A stretch of DNA of 64,000 bases, taken from contig NZ_JAJUXI010000004.1 in assembly GCF_021390515.1 (NCBI RefSeq), forward strand, positions 434,001 to 498,000, read 5' to 3'. The notes under the pieces were generated by a model, which was given only the letters and a program-made list of their open reading frames with translations, was not told the DNA's origin and searched no databases. A program made the translations under genes and the position numbers. Of this stretch, positions 1 to 9,046 are shown piece by piece (the stretch's first letter is position 1; every line of letters begins with the position of its first letter). The DNA comes from Dyadobacter sp. CY326. Its GTDB lineage: Bacteria; Bacteroidota; Bacteroidia; Cytophagales; Spirosomataceae.

Positions 1-1698
1 GCAGCGCACGCAGACCCGGAATTGGCAAAAGGCATTGAATACAAATTGCAGCCGTTGGACGACATTCACCTCGACAATGCGGTGGAAGGCAATAACGAGC
101 CGACCGGCAACATGACTTACATTTACGTTTTTCTGGGTGTTGGGTTCATGACGTTGCTCATTGCCTGCATCAATTTCATCAATCTCTCCACGGCGCGCTC
201 GCTGAAACGTGCGCGTGAGGTGGGCATTAGGAAGACACTAGGCAGCGAAAAGGGACAGATCGTTGCGCAATTCTTGGGCGAGTCGCTGTTGCTGAGCAAC
301 ATTGCCTTGCTGCTCTCAATTGTGCTGATTGCATTGCTGCTGCCTGTGCTCAATAACTTAACAGATAAGCAATTAACGGTTTCTTACGTGTTTTCAAGTC
401 CTGTTTTGATGAGTTCATTTGTTGGCATTGCCATTCTTGCAGGCATTTTGTCAGGAAGTTATCCGGCATTTTTTGTCGCCCGTTTTGATCCCATCGCCAC
501 ATTGAAAGGTAATTTTGCGGGGGGCAAAGCGAAGGGTGGTGCATTGCGGCAGACGCTGCTTGGTTTTCAATTTATCGCCTCCATAATCCTCATCATTGGC
601 GCTATGGTCGCATTCCGGCAGCTGAAATTCCTGATGGAGAAGCCGATGGGATTTGACAAAGATTACATTGTGACCGCCAACATGCGTAACGAGAAGATTA
701 CCAATGTGTTTGCAACGCCCAATGACAGCAGTTATTCGAGGTTAAGGACGTTTAAGGAGACATTGCTCAGCAATCCCGGCGTAAAAGAAGTAACTTTTTC
801 AACCCAGCAAATGGGCGCGGGTGCAGTGCAGCGCAATGTTGTTCCGGAGGGAAAAACGCAGGATAGTAACCTGTTTATCGGAGCCGTTGGCGTTGATTTC
901 AATTTTGTAAAGACATATGGATTGAAATTAGCTGCCGGACGCGATCTTTCCGAGCGATTTTCTACGGATAAGGCCGCTGGATTCCTGATCAATGAAACTG
1001 GCGTGAAACAACTGGGCTGGAAAAGTGCTGACGAGGCCATTGGAAAATCGATCAACCTGGAAGGCAAGCAGGGGAGGATCGTAGGTGTTTTGAAAGATTT
1101 CCACAATCAATCGCTGCAAAATCCGATTCAAGGCATGTTGCTGAACATTGATCAGCCCATGTTCACGCAGGTTTCAACAAAGCTTTCGGCTCAAAATACG
1201 GAGCGAACATTGCGCTTGATCGGTCAGCAATGGGATAAATATTTCCCGGAAAAAGGTTTCGATTACGAATTTCTTGATCAAAGCATTGCGAATGCTTATG
1301 CAACGGAACAGCGCCTTAGCAAGCTGATTGGCTATTTTGCGGGCCTTGCCGTGCTGATCTCTTGCCTGGGTTTGTATGGACTTGTTGCTATCGTTACCCA
1401 GCAACGAACCAAGGAAATTGGCATCAGAAAAGTGCTTGGCGCTTCCGTAAGCGGGATTGTACAATTGCTATCACGCGATTTCGTCATTCTCGTGGTCGTT
1501 TCACTTGTCATCGCAAGTCCTGTTGCATGGTTCGCGATGGATAAATGGCTGCAAAATTTCGCCTACAAAACGGACATTGCCTGGTGGGTTTTCGGTCTGG
1601 CCGGTGTGCTGACATTATCAGTAACATTGCTGACCGTGAGCGTGCAAAGCATAAAAGCTGCATTGATCAATCCGGTGAAATCGCTCAAAACCGACTGA
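1..1698 (+). CDS. FtsX/MacB-type ABC transporter permease, 5' end cut by window
   Basis: The reading frame is open from base 1 (AAHADPELAK...), so the start lies outside the window and about 565 C-terminal residues are visible. They show the usual layout of the large Bacteroidota permeases: a membrane segment (FLGVGFMTLLIACINFINLS), the FtsX signature EVGIRKTLG, two more helices, a soluble periplasmic MacB-like domain, then a second FtsX core with LGLYGLVAIV, EIGIRKVLGAS and three helices. Such proteins normally work with a LolD/MacB-like ATPase in export or mechanotransmission at the inner membrane. No ATPase lies next to it in the window. It is a paralogue of the two permeases at 41.9-46.8 kb. 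The family is secure; the substrate is unknown. Confidence 0.93.
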   Translation, partial: AAHADPELAKGIEYKLQPLDDIHLDNAVEGNNEPTGNMTYIYVFLGVGFMTLLIACINFINLSTARSLKRAREVGIRKTLGSEKGQIVAQFLGESLLLSNIALLLSIVLIALLLPVLNNLTDKQLTVSYVFSSPVLMSSFVGIAILAGILSGSYPAFFVARFDPIATLKGNFAGGKAKGGALRQTLLGFQFIASIILIIGAMVAFRQLKFLMEKPMGFDKDYIVTANMRNEKITNVFATPNDSSYSRLRTFKETLLSNPGVKEVTFSTQQMGAGAVQRNVVPEGKTQDSNLFIGAVGVDFNFVKTYGLKLAAGRDLSERFSTDKAAGFLINETGVKQLGWKSADEAIGKSINLEGKQGRIVGVLKDFHNQSLQNPIQGMLLNIDQPMFTQVSTKLSAQNTERTLRLIGQQWDKYFPEKGFDYEFLDQSIANAYATEQRLSKLIGYFAGLAVLISCLGLYGLVAIVTQQRTKEIGIRKVLGASVSGIVQLLSRDFVILVVVSLVIASPVAWFAMDKWLQNFAYKTDIAWWVFGLAGVLTLSVTLLTVSVQSIKAALINPVKSLKTD

Positions 1699-1761
1699 TA
1701 AAAGAAGAACTTCATTGCCATACACCTTCAATTGAATCGACTTTTTAACCAATTATCAACC

Positions 1762-2049
1762 ATGAGCCATATTGCCATCCCAATCCCGCCGCTTCAAGGA
1801 AAGCAGGAGATTAAAGTTGAAGTAACCATCAATGGAATCAAGCAAAATTTGTTTTACCGTGTTGAGCTTTTTTATTGGGAAGATTGCTCCAATCCGGTCG
1901 CGCATCGCGCCGATTGCATCAGCGAAATGCTTGCTCATCACGATCCGGAATGGACCGTTTATTACATTGGCGCACCGAATGACGACTTCGTGCCCATCAC
2001 TTTTGTAAAGAAAGAAAGCCGCAACCTGATGCGCGAAGCGCTTGCTTAA
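1762..2049 (+). CDS. Small uncharacterised protein, 95 aa
   Basis: I do not recognise this family. The ATG at 1762 (MSHIAIPIPP) is preferred over an upstream TTG because the earlier residues look like untranslated sequence. The product is soluble, has no signal peptide or helix-turn-helix, and reads like a small mixed alpha/beta protein with VEVTINGIKQ, FYWEDCSNPV and VYYIGAPNDD. It starts 63 bp after the permease stop and ends just before a perfect hairpin, so it may be the last gene of the permease transcript. That it is real is inferred from its composition and its position in otherwise coding-free space. Confidence 0.6.
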   Translation: MSHIAIPIPPLQGKQEIKVEVTINGIKQNLFYRVELFYWEDCSNPVAHRADCISEMLAHHDPEWTVYYIGAPNDDFVPITFVKKESRNLMREALA

Positions 2050-2052
2050 TCA

Positions 2053-2080
2053 ACTTTCCGGATTGCAATATCCGGAAAGT
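2053..2080. terminator. Hairpin between convergent genes
   Basis: ACTTTCCGGAT and ATCCGGAAAGT form a perfect 11-bp stem around a 6-nt loop. It fits exactly in the 32-bp gap between the plus-strand small ORF and the minus-strand serine hydrolase. There is no long T tract on either side, so termination strength is uncertain. Confidence 0.6.
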
Positions 2081-2081
2081 G

Positions 2082-3011
2082 TCAAAACCAAAACTTGTCG
2101 GAATCTTCCTGCGGTTTCCAATTGCTTTTCGGTTCAAAATGCTCCCAAATGATGGCAGACAGTTTACGGATCAGCACATAACCTTCATTACTTTTTTGCC
2201 AAGCCTGATCCTCCTGATCTTTGGTTGCGACACAAAAGACATAATCTCCATGCGGCGCGTGCACAACAAGCACTTCTGATTTTGCCTTATTCACAGCCCC
2301 ACTTTTTGCAGCAACTTTCACTTGAGGTGGAATTTGTGAAATTGCTTCTCCATCCCAGAATTGCATGCCCAAGTAACGATACATTCGTTCGCTAACCTCC
2401 GGACTGATCGCCTTTCCGTTGCGGATCATCGTGACAAGCTCTGCCATTTCTCTGGGCGTGGTTTGACCCCAGCCATATTTCGCCTGTCCGTCTTTGCGAC
2501 CGGGCGTGCGGGAATTGACACGAATATTTGAAAATCCATTGCTTTCCAGCCATTGGTTGATCGTCGCGCCGCCTCCCGCCATCGCCTGCAACCACAAGCT
2601 GCCCGTGTTATCACTTTGTGAAATCATGAGGTGAACGACTTTCGGCAAAGCAATTTTGGTGCTGTCGCGAAACGAACCGACAATGCCGTCATCATATTTT
2701 AATGAATCGCGGTAAATAAGTTCCTGGTCAAACTTCACTTCGCCTCGGTTTATTTTATCAAAAATCCCGCAAAGGATCGGCACCTTCACCATGCTTGCCG
2801 TGGGGAAAATGGAGTCTGCATTGACAGCTGCAATGCGGTTTGTTTTGAGATTTCTGACATAGATTCCTGCCGTGCCTTTGAAACCGGCCATCGCGTTTTC
2901 AAGTTTTTTAACAAGCTTTTGATCGACAGATGTTTTGCCCACAGACGCAGGCTGCGCGATTGAAGCGGCAGTCATTAACAATGCAGTGAATAATAAAATC
3001 AATTTTTTCAT
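2082..3011 (-). CDS. Secreted class A beta-lactamase-like serine hydrolase
   Basis: The 309-aa product begins with a signal peptide (MKKLILLFTALLMTAASIAQ). The class A fold motifs are in order: SMVK (Ser73, Lys76) as S-x-x-K, SDN at 133-135, TTPREMAEL near 184-192, and KSG at 236-238 in place of KTG. In class A beta-lactamases an omega loop with E-x-x-L-N supplies the deacylating Glu166. Here the stretch between Arg168 and TTP has no glutamate (RTPGRKDGQAKYGWGQ). It may therefore be a penicillin-binding or DD-peptidase-like enzyme, or another serine hydrolase, and not an efficient lactamase. It is last in a minus-strand run, 24 bp after the CBM9-like gene, which suggests a shared transcript. 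Confidence 0.85.
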   Translation of the reverse strand: MKKLILLFTALLMTAASIAQPASVGKTSVDQKLVKKLENAMAGFKGTAGIYVRNLKTNRIAAVNADSIFPTASMVKVPILCGIFDKINRGEVKFDQELIYRDSLKYDDGIVGSFRDSTKIALPKVVHLMISQSDNTGSLWLQAMAGGGATINQWLESNGFSNIRVNSRTPGRKDGQAKYGWGQTTPREMAELVTMIRNGKAISPEVSERMYRYLGMQFWDGEAISQIPPQVKVAAKSGAVNKAKSEVLVVHAPHGDYVFCVATKDQEDQAWQKSNEGYVLIRKLSAIIWEHFEPKSNWKPQEDSDKFWF

Positions 3012-3035
3012 ATTGGTAGGAGTGATTGAAGTAAG

Positions 3036-3881
3036 TTAGTTTGACGTTTTTCGCTTGGCCGATTTTTGGTCTGCAAATTCCAAATAGCCCCAATGTTCAG
3101 GAAAATGCATGTTAATGATGCCTTGCGGTGACCAAACCCAGTTGTATTCAGGCAAGCGTTTGCCAGTTTCCGCGTTTCGCTTGCGGACATATTTGCCTTC
3201 CTCATTCACGTCATGCTGCCAGTTCACCCGCGAAAAATTGATCCGCCATTCGGAGCCGGCGGTTGGAATGATGGCGGCCACATTTTCATGGGAAAGTGAT
3301 TTGAAAGGAATCGCGATTTCTAATATCCAGCGCTTATCCTTGTCTTTGGCATTGTTAATGGTTCCATCGACGGACACGGCAGATTGCAGATCTTGAATGT
3401 TCCATTTCAGCTGCGCCCGACCGCCTTTTTTATAAGTTTTGGGAAGAAACAGGTCAAATGTGTTGTTGGCAGCATTGATTTCCAGCTCGTAATAATTTTC
3501 GGTGTCGCCATCCGGATCAATGAAAACTTCGAAATCATTTTCCAGATATACAATTTGGTCCTTCTTGGTTTGGTAAGCCCAAATGTGCTCTTCTTCCATG
3601 AGCGCGGCAATGTACAAATGCGTGTCGTCCCAAAGTATTTTTGCCTGCGTATGCTGGTAAGGAAGTGGTTTTTTGTCTCCTTCAATGTCCACAAACCTTT
3701 CCGTCCACACGGCCTTTTTCCAGGCGCTTTCGAGCTTTCCGTCAATGCGGATCGGCTTGTCTGTCTTGTTGCTAATGTATTTTCTGGGAAGCGTTTCAGT
3801 CTGCGCGAGTCCGCTTTTTAGGGCTCCGAAAGTAACAAAAAGAATGAGCAGGTTTAGGGTTTTGAAATCTGGTTTTTTCAA
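3036..3881 (-). CDS. Secreted carbohydrate-binding family 9-like (DOMON-type) protein
   Basis: The 281-aa protein has an N-terminal signal (LNLLILFVTFGALKSGLAQ) followed by one beta-sandwich domain typical of CBM9-like proteins: DKPIRIDGKLESAWKKAVWT, AKILWDDTHLYIAALMEE, then FEVFIDPDGDTENYYELEIN. The alternation of DDTxLYI and F-E-V-F-I-D-P-D is the hallmark of the family, known from xylanases and from stand-alone Bacteroidota exoproteins. No catalytic module is attached. It lies 17 bp after the GNAT gene and 24 bp before the serine hydrolase. The ligand is unknown. Confidence 0.87.
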   Translation of the reverse strand: MKKPDFKTLNLLILFVTFGALKSGLAQTETLPRKYISNKTDKPIRIDGKLESAWKKAVWTERFVDIEGDKKPLPYQHTQAKILWDDTHLYIAALMEEEHIWAYQTKKDQIVYLENDFEVFIDPDGDTENYYELEINAANNTFDLFLPKTYKKGGRAQLKWNIQDLQSAVSVDGTINNAKDKDKRWILEIAIPFKSLSHENVAAIIPTAGSEWRINFSRVNWQHDVNEEGKYVRKRNAETGKRLPEYNWVWSPQGIINMHFPEHWGYLEFADQKSAKRKTSN

Positions 3882-3898
3882 GAGTTTAGAGCGATTAA

Positions 3899-4366
3899 TT
3901 AAAGTTCGCGCTCGAAGAAGAGCACATTTTCAAGAGGACTTACATTGTATGGAGTAGTTTCTTTGAAGCCAAATGATTTGTATAAGCCAACTGCCGCGCT
4001 CATTTGCTTCACCGTATCGAGTTTGATCGTTTTGTAATTTAATGCACCCGCTTCTGCGATGAGCGCGCTTAACAATGCTTTTCCAATGCCTTGTCCCTGA
4101 TGTCCGGGACGAATGTACATGCGCTTCACCTCACAGGTAAACTCATTTTCAATGCGGCGCAAACCGGCTGCACCAACGTAACTTCCATCCATTTCGACCA
4201 AGAACAATGCGCCTGTTGGCGGGCCATACATTTGCGGAAGCTGCAACAATTCGTCATCAAAATTCTGATAAGAAAGCGCAAAGTCGAGCGAGTTAGCGTA
4301 TTCCTTAAACAACTCACCGCCAGCGGAATATTGCGGTGTTGATGCAGCTTTTACGATCTGAAACAT
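3899..4366 (-). CDS. GNAT family N-acetyltransferase
   Basis: The 155-aa protein is of standard length for a single GNAT domain. The acetyl-CoA-binding motif A is clear (RPGHQGQGIGKALL), preceded by the beta-4 strand CEVKRMYI. Motif B follows as AVGLYKSFGF, then a final strand ending NVLFFEREL. It is cytoplasmic with no signal. The gene is 6 bp downstream of the DUF885 gene and 17 bp upstream of the CBM9-like gene, so it belongs to a tight four-gene minus-strand cluster. The acceptor substrate cannot be read from the sequence. Confidence 0.92.
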   Translation of the reverse strand: MFQIVKAASTPQYSAGGELFKEYANSLDFALSYQNFDDELLQLPQMYGPPTGALFLVEMDGSYVGAAGLRRIENEFTCEVKRMYIRPGHQGQGIGKALLSALIAEAGALNYKTIKLDTVKQMSAAVGLYKSFGFKETTPYNVSPLENVLFFEREL

Positions 4367-4372
4367 TTCGTC

Positions 4373-5695
4373 TTAATTTTTTGTGGCTTTCAAAAGGTCG
4401 CTAGCTTTGACCGGGTTGCTGAGCAGCTTTTCAAATGATTGCCAGCGTTTTGCTTCGTCCGAGCCAGACTGATTTTCAATGTACTTTTTAACAATATCCT
4501 GACCGTAATTATAATTGATCACATAGCTTCGATATTTCCGTATAAATCGGAGATAATCAACAGCTCCTTTTTCGGAAAGCAAGCAATAATTCGTAAGCCA
4601 GCGAAGCGCTTCCTTATCCGTCATTGTTTTACTAAAAAGCCCTCTGGCAACCTCATTACGCGCATAATTAAGTGATGATCTTATTTTCAATGCGTTAAAA
4701 TAAGTGTCAAAACCTGTTGTGTCCTGTCCGGCCAGCGGGATGAGCACTTGCTTGCAATATTGTCTGGAAGCGTCGCCGGGGAAAGCAATGGAAATGCCAT
4801 AATTAGCGCTTCCCTCGGCAATAAGCGATTGCGGACTGAAAAGCGGATAAAGCGAAATCTCCTGTAAACCCTTATCCCGGTAAATGTTTTTTTCCAAAAG
4901 CGCATTGAACACGTGATGTCCCGGATAACCCTCGTGGCAGGCCAGGTCTATGGCTCGCTCAATGTAAATGGGCTGGCTGATATTGATTTGAATGATGCTC
5001 TGGTAATTTCCTTTATACCAATTGTATCCCGACCACGGCTTGTCCGTCACATATTCCAGTTTGAAGTTCTCATTATAAGGGAGCTTGTAATGCTGCAATG
5101 TGCGTTTCCTCGCCTCCGCAATGGCGACTTGGAAGACCGTGTCAATCTTGTTTTTGGGAATAACAAAACGCGTGGCAACTTGCTGAAAACGATCGGGAAG
5201 TGCTCCTTTGCCGGGCAGCAAGCTGTCCAGACTGGCGATCAGCGATTGGAAATATTGTTCCGAATAAACGGGCGCAACGGCATCAAACAGCTCTTTGGAT
5301 TCTGTATCAAACGGTGCGTTCTCACCTGAAACAATCTTGATTCTCCTTTCGAAAGCGGTCAGTTGCGCATTGAGCCATTCGGCACGGGTGCGGGTCGAGT
5401 CATTGTCGGTGGAAGCAGTGAGTGCGCCAAGTTCTTTTTTCAATGCTGAAACGCGACTGAGCAAACTATCCTTTGGAAAAAGGGAAGTGTCTTTTGCGGC
5501 TTTCGGTCTCAACGAATCCGGGCCATAATAAGCGTCCACAAAATCCGGGTCAAACTGACCAATTTCCAATCCCAGTGTCACATAATCGCGACCAATCCGG
5601 TTTAGGGTTCCTGCATCGCCTGATTGCATCTTTTTAGACCCGCATGCCAACATTAAAACAGAAAATATGATTATAACAGTGCTTTTTAAGCTCAT
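4373..5695 (-). CDS. DUF885 family lipoprotein, peptidase-like
   Basis: The start at 5695 (MSLKS) is chosen because it gives a lipoprotein signal with lipobox LMLAC (Cys18); an upstream in-frame ATG at 5728 would spoil it. The 440-aa product carries HEGYPGHH (about residues 254-261) and a downstream IAEGSANYG (Glu near 294). This H-E-x-x-P-G-H-H plus Glu arrangement defines DUF885, thought to be zinc-peptidase-like. The rest is helical, as expected. It is first in the minus-strand cluster with the GNAT, CBM9-like and serine hydrolase genes, so expression of all four may start upstream of it. Family is secure; enzymatic role is by family only. Confidence 0.88.
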   Translation of the reverse strand: MSLKSTVIIIFSVLMLACGSKKMQSGDAGTLNRIGRDYVTLGLEIGQFDPDFVDAYYGPDSLRPKAAKDTSLFPKDSLLSRVSALKKELGALTASTDNDSTRTRAEWLNAQLTAFERRIKIVSGENAPFDTESKELFDAVAPVYSEQYFQSLIASLDSLLPGKGALPDRFQQVATRFVIPKNKIDTVFQVAIAEARKRTLQHYKLPYNENFKLEYVTDKPWSGYNWYKGNYQSIIQINISQPIYIERAIDLACHEGYPGHHVFNALLEKNIYRDKGLQEISLYPLFSPQSLIAEGSANYGISIAFPGDASRQYCKQVLIPLAGQDTTGFDTYFNALKIRSSLNYARNEVARGLFSKTMTDKEALRWLTNYCLLSEKGAVDYLRFIRKYRSYVINYNYGQDIVKKYIENQSGSDEAKRWQSFEKLLSNPVKASDLLKATKN

Positions 5696-5838
5696 TTTGA
5701 TAGTTTTGAAAAATATCCCAGTTCCCACATTGGGTGTAAATTACGCAGTTTGATGCTAAACATAAACTGGAATAGAATTAATGTAAACCGTTTGTCCAGC
5801 ATCCGCACTGGACTATCCACCCAGAAAATTAGTGTCAC

Positions 5839-6408
5839 ATGACGGCTAAGTTTACCTTCACCGAGCAGCAGCTGGTTGCGCTGCTTAAAAGCAATGATAG
5901 GGCTGCTTTCGAATATCTTTATGACAATTACTCGGCTGCATTGTTTGGCATCATCGTTAAGATTGTCAAGGATGAGGAACGGGCCTGTGATGTGATGCAA
6001 GATACATTTCTTAAAATCTGGAAAAGCATTTCAAGCTATAATTCAGAAAAAGGGACACTTTTTACGTGGATTCTGAACATTGCCCGCAATACAGCAATTG
6101 ATAAGTTGCGTATGGAGCTTAAAAAGGAGAACGTCATTCATCTCGATTCCCTGCGCGATGCGGACTTGTCCGGCACCTCGGTTTTCATTCCTATCCCGGA
6201 AATCATGGACGTGCGATTGATTGTGGAACAGCTCCTTCCCGATCGTAAGTTGCTGATTGATATGGTGTATTTTCAAGGTTACACGCACGAAGAAGTTTCA
6301 GAACGTCTCAGTCTGCCATTGGGGACTGTCAAGTCAAGGATTCGCAAAGCATTGAAAGAACTGAGATATATTTTCGCTGTAACGACGCCCGAAGCGATTT
6401 ACGCCTAA
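5839..6408 (+). CDS. ECF-type RNA polymerase sigma factor
   Basis: The 189-aa protein has region 2 (AFEYLYDNYS, then CDVMQDTFLKIWKS and TWILNIARNTAIDKLR) and region 4 with the helix-turn-helix GYTHEEVSERLSLPLGTVKSRIRKAL. Length and motif order are normal for a sigma-70 extracytoplasmic-function factor of the SigK-like type. Such genes are usually followed by an anti-sigma factor with a membrane helix. Here 642 bases of AT-rich non-coding DNA follow instead, so its control partner must lie elsewhere or be absent. It is divergent from the DUF885 cluster, with 143 bp between the starts. Confidence 0.95.
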   Translation: MTAKFTFTEQQLVALLKSNDRAAFEYLYDNYSAALFGIIVKIVKDEERACDVMQDTFLKIWKSISSYNSEKGTLFTWILNIARNTAIDKLRMELKKENVIHLDSLRDADLSGTSVFIPIPEIMDVRLIVEQLLPDRKLLIDMVYFQGYTHEEVSERLSLPLGTVKSRIRKALKELRYIFAVTTPEAIYA

Positions 6409-7050
6409 GCACATTCGCAATTGGGTTTGTAGAACCCGGAAAAATTCGAAATTTTCGGCTGTCGAATTTTATCAATATCAATTCATACTTCGCTACAAAA
6501 TCCGCAATAAGCGGCACGGGATTTTCGTTCCGCGAGAAATCTAATATACTCACCTTTTCGAACATTTTTAGAGCATTTATTTGTAGAAACGCTTCTATCT
6601 GCTTGGCCGCACGTCGCGTATATGACAGAGCGCTCATCCAATATGCGGAAGCAAACCAAAATTGCATTTTTAACTAAATAAGCGCTTTCAGATCAGACAT
6701 TTGAGTGTCCTTCATTGGAGGTCTAATATTGCCTTGTGCTCGCTGTCATCGCGTTGTTGATATTGAAATAGTTATATCTTTAAAATGGTGAATTTTTTCT
6801 TTAATGGGTTAATCAGTTTGCCTGGCTATCGAAGTAACTGACTCAAATAAAGCGAAATAATCAAATTTAAGGCATTGAAATATGTTCATTTTTTTGGGTA
6901 GTAATAATTTAAAAATTGCTATCAAAATATTTCGCAATTACATGTAATATTGAAAAAGTTATATTTCGGGTTGATCTAAACAATACTTTTGTAACGTAGA
7001 TTTTAAATGTCATTCATTTATCACCTAAATAGTTACAAATCAATTATGTT
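6409..7050. other. Non-coding AT-rich region upstream of the T9SS cargo gene
   Basis: No convincing gene is present in these 642 bases. A 112-codon minus-strand frame runs into the sigma-factor gene and looks like a shadow. The right half is strongly AT-rich and contains the -7 box listed separately. I see no hairpin followed by T residues and no tRNA. Confidence 0.6.
6984..6991 (+). promoter_or_regulatory. Bacteroidota -7 box upstream of the T9SS cargo gene
   Basis: TACTTTTG matches the TAnnTTTG consensus of the Bacteroidota primary sigma factor. It lies 59 bp before the ATG at 7051, giving a leader of roughly 50 nt. No clear TTTG -33 element is visible at the proper distance. Confidence 0.5.
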
Positions 7051-9030
7051 ATGAAAAACTTTACTTTACTCTTTGGTTTCTTATTACTTACCTTCTTACT
7101 CCCTCGCAATGTTTACGCCACCGACGATTGTGGTTGCAAAGACTCCGAAAATGCGCTTAAAAACGGGAATTTTGAATCAACCGAATATTGGAAAAAATCG
7201 GACGGCACCAATTTCAGAACAGATGACGCCTACAACATTTGCGGGCAAAAAAACGGATTGATCGACCAGGCTGGATTTGTGTATCAGGATGTGCAAATTG
7301 CAGGTGGAAGTGCCATTAACATGACGGTTTATGGCGGCACACACGACAGATCAAAGACGCATAAGTTTTACCTGTTGTTTTATAATAGTAATAATGAAGA
7401 AATTGAAAGTGAGCGTGTTACAGTTGATATGAATTACCAGGTTACCGGAAACGGAAATCTGCAAAAATACACTTTATCAAAAAATGCAGCGCCTTCCAAT
7501 GCGGTTAGGGTGCGTTTTGCATTCTATTCGAGCGGAGCTTACTTCAAAGTTGATGTCGCATGTATGTCAGTTACGCCGCCCGCTCCGGCCGATTGCGGAT
7601 GCCCAGAGGCTGATAATGCGATTAAAAACGGCAGTTTCGAAAACGGCACGAATAACTGGATTGCCACTTCCGGCACCAATTTCAGACAGGATGACCCATA
7701 TAGTGTTTGCGGATCAAAAAATGGTTTGATCGATGGCGCGGGAACTGTTTATCAGGAAGTAAACCTGAGCTCAGGCAGCCGCGTGAATTTGACCGTATAT
7801 GGAGGAACGCACGATACAAGCAAGAATCACCAGTTTAAGCTTGAATTTTACACAAGCTCAGGTGCGCTGATCCAGGTGCCGACAACGCCTGAAAATACGG
7901 TGGATATGAATTTCCAGGTAAGCGAGCAGCATAAATTACAGCAATATACATTGTCCGGAACAGCTCCGTTCGGCGCAGCGAAAGTGCGTTTGTCAATCAT
8001 TTCAAGCGGTAATTATTTCAAAGTGGATGTGGTGTGCATGAGCATTACGCCAGCGACGCCTCCAACTTGCGAGACATGTAACAACAACAAGCTCGTGAAT
8101 GAAAGTTTCGAAAACGGAACCGAGCATTGGGCAACGACCGGAACGGTGATCACGGATGCAACCATCGCCGTGTGCGGGACGAAAAGTCTGATATTGGCTG
8201 GTCCGGGTTCATTCTCGCAGGACATTCCGTTCGTTTCAACTTTGGGGAATGCGGTTAACCTGAGCATTTGGGCAGCAGTTAAGCAAGATGCAGATCAGAA
8301 AATTGAAGTGATTTTCCTGGACGCAAACAACAAAGTGCTGGGAACGCTCACGCAAAATATCGACAAGCTGGTTGAGTCAAATCCATGGGGATTCCAGCGT
8401 TATAATCTTGCCGGCGCCATTCCGAACGGCACGACGATCATCCGCATTATTGGCTCAGCAACAACAGATTACCTGGCAGTTGACAGCGGATGTTTGACAT
8501 TCTCAGGCCCTCCGCTTCCGGTAACACTTGCTGCATTCAATGTGAAAAAAGAAGGCAATGTTGCTACATTGGTTTGGTCGACAACTTCGGAAAGCAATTC
8601 AGATCATTTTGAAGTGCAGCACAGCGGCGATGGAAAGAAATGGGATGTGCTTGCGATCGTTACGGCGCAGGGAGAGAGCAAAGCATTAGTCACTTACAAC
8701 TATACGCACACTTCGCCTTTGGCCACAAACCTTTACCGGTTAAAAATGATTGATCAGGATGAGACATTTGCGTTCAGCAGCATTAAAAGCCTCAATTTCG
8801 ACGGCGATGCGCAGATCAGCGTTTATCCAAATCCGACAACGGACCATCTTGTGCTGAACAGCAATGCTGCAATTTCAAGCGTTAAGTTTTATGACCAAAG
8901 AGGCGTGCTCGTAATGAATGCTTTGCCCGACGCCTCCAATGCAATCGATGTCAAAAAGTTGAACCAGGGCATTTATTTTATCAAAATCAACAATAGCGCT
9001 TCGACAAAAAGAATTGTGATTGTCAGATAA
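7051..9030 (+). CDS. T9SS type A sorting domain protein with three repeat modules
   Basis: The 659-aa protein starts with a signal peptide (LLFGFLLLTFLLPRNVYA). Three homologous modules of about 145 residues follow: roughly 27-172, 182-330 and 340-485. Each opens with a Cys-rich CGCxxxxNAxKNGxFE-like motif (CETCNNNKLVNESFENG in the third) and closes near V-D-x-x-C-M/L. They resemble CBM4/9-like or galactose-binding jelly rolls. A linker domain (LAAFNVKKEGNVATLVW...) leads to a C-terminal T9SS type A domain with VYPNPTTDHLVL and a terminal KRIVIVR. The protein should be exported to the surface or released by type IX secretion. A good terminator follows, then a GH1 gene. Polysaccharide binding is an inference. 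Confidence 0.9.
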   Translation: MKNFTLLFGFLLLTFLLPRNVYATDDCGCKDSENALKNGNFESTEYWKKSDGTNFRTDDAYNICGQKNGLIDQAGFVYQDVQIAGGSAINMTVYGGTHDRSKTHKFYLLFYNSNNEEIESERVTVDMNYQVTGNGNLQKYTLSKNAAPSNAVRVRFAFYSSGAYFKVDVACMSVTPPAPADCGCPEADNAIKNGSFENGTNNWIATSGTNFRQDDPYSVCGSKNGLIDGAGTVYQEVNLSSGSRVNLTVYGGTHDTSKNHQFKLEFYTSSGALIQVPTTPENTVDMNFQVSEQHKLQQYTLSGTAPFGAAKVRLSIISSGNYFKVDVVCMSITPATPPTCETCNNNKLVNESFENGTEHWATTGTVITDATIAVCGTKSLILAGPGSFSQDIPFVSTLGNAVNLSIWAAVKQDADQKIEVIFLDANNKVLGTLTQNIDKLVESNPWGFQRYNLAGAIPNGTTIIRIIGSATTDYLAVDSGCLTFSGPPLPVTLAAFNVKKEGNVATLVWSTTSESNSDHFEVQHSGDGKKWDVLAIVTAQGESKALVTYNYTHTSPLATNLYRLKMIDQDETFAFSSIKSLNFDGDAQISVYPNPTTDHLVLNSNAAISSVKFYDQRGVLVMNALPDASNAIDVKKLNQGIYFIKINNSASTKRIVIVR

Positions 9031-9046
9031 TTGAATGTGCATTCCA

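Noticed and set aside
6329..6667. Minus-strand 112-codon frame overlapping the sigma factor 3' end
   Set aside because: It runs antisense into a well-supported gene, has no recognisable domain and reads as low-quality sequence; treated as a shadow.
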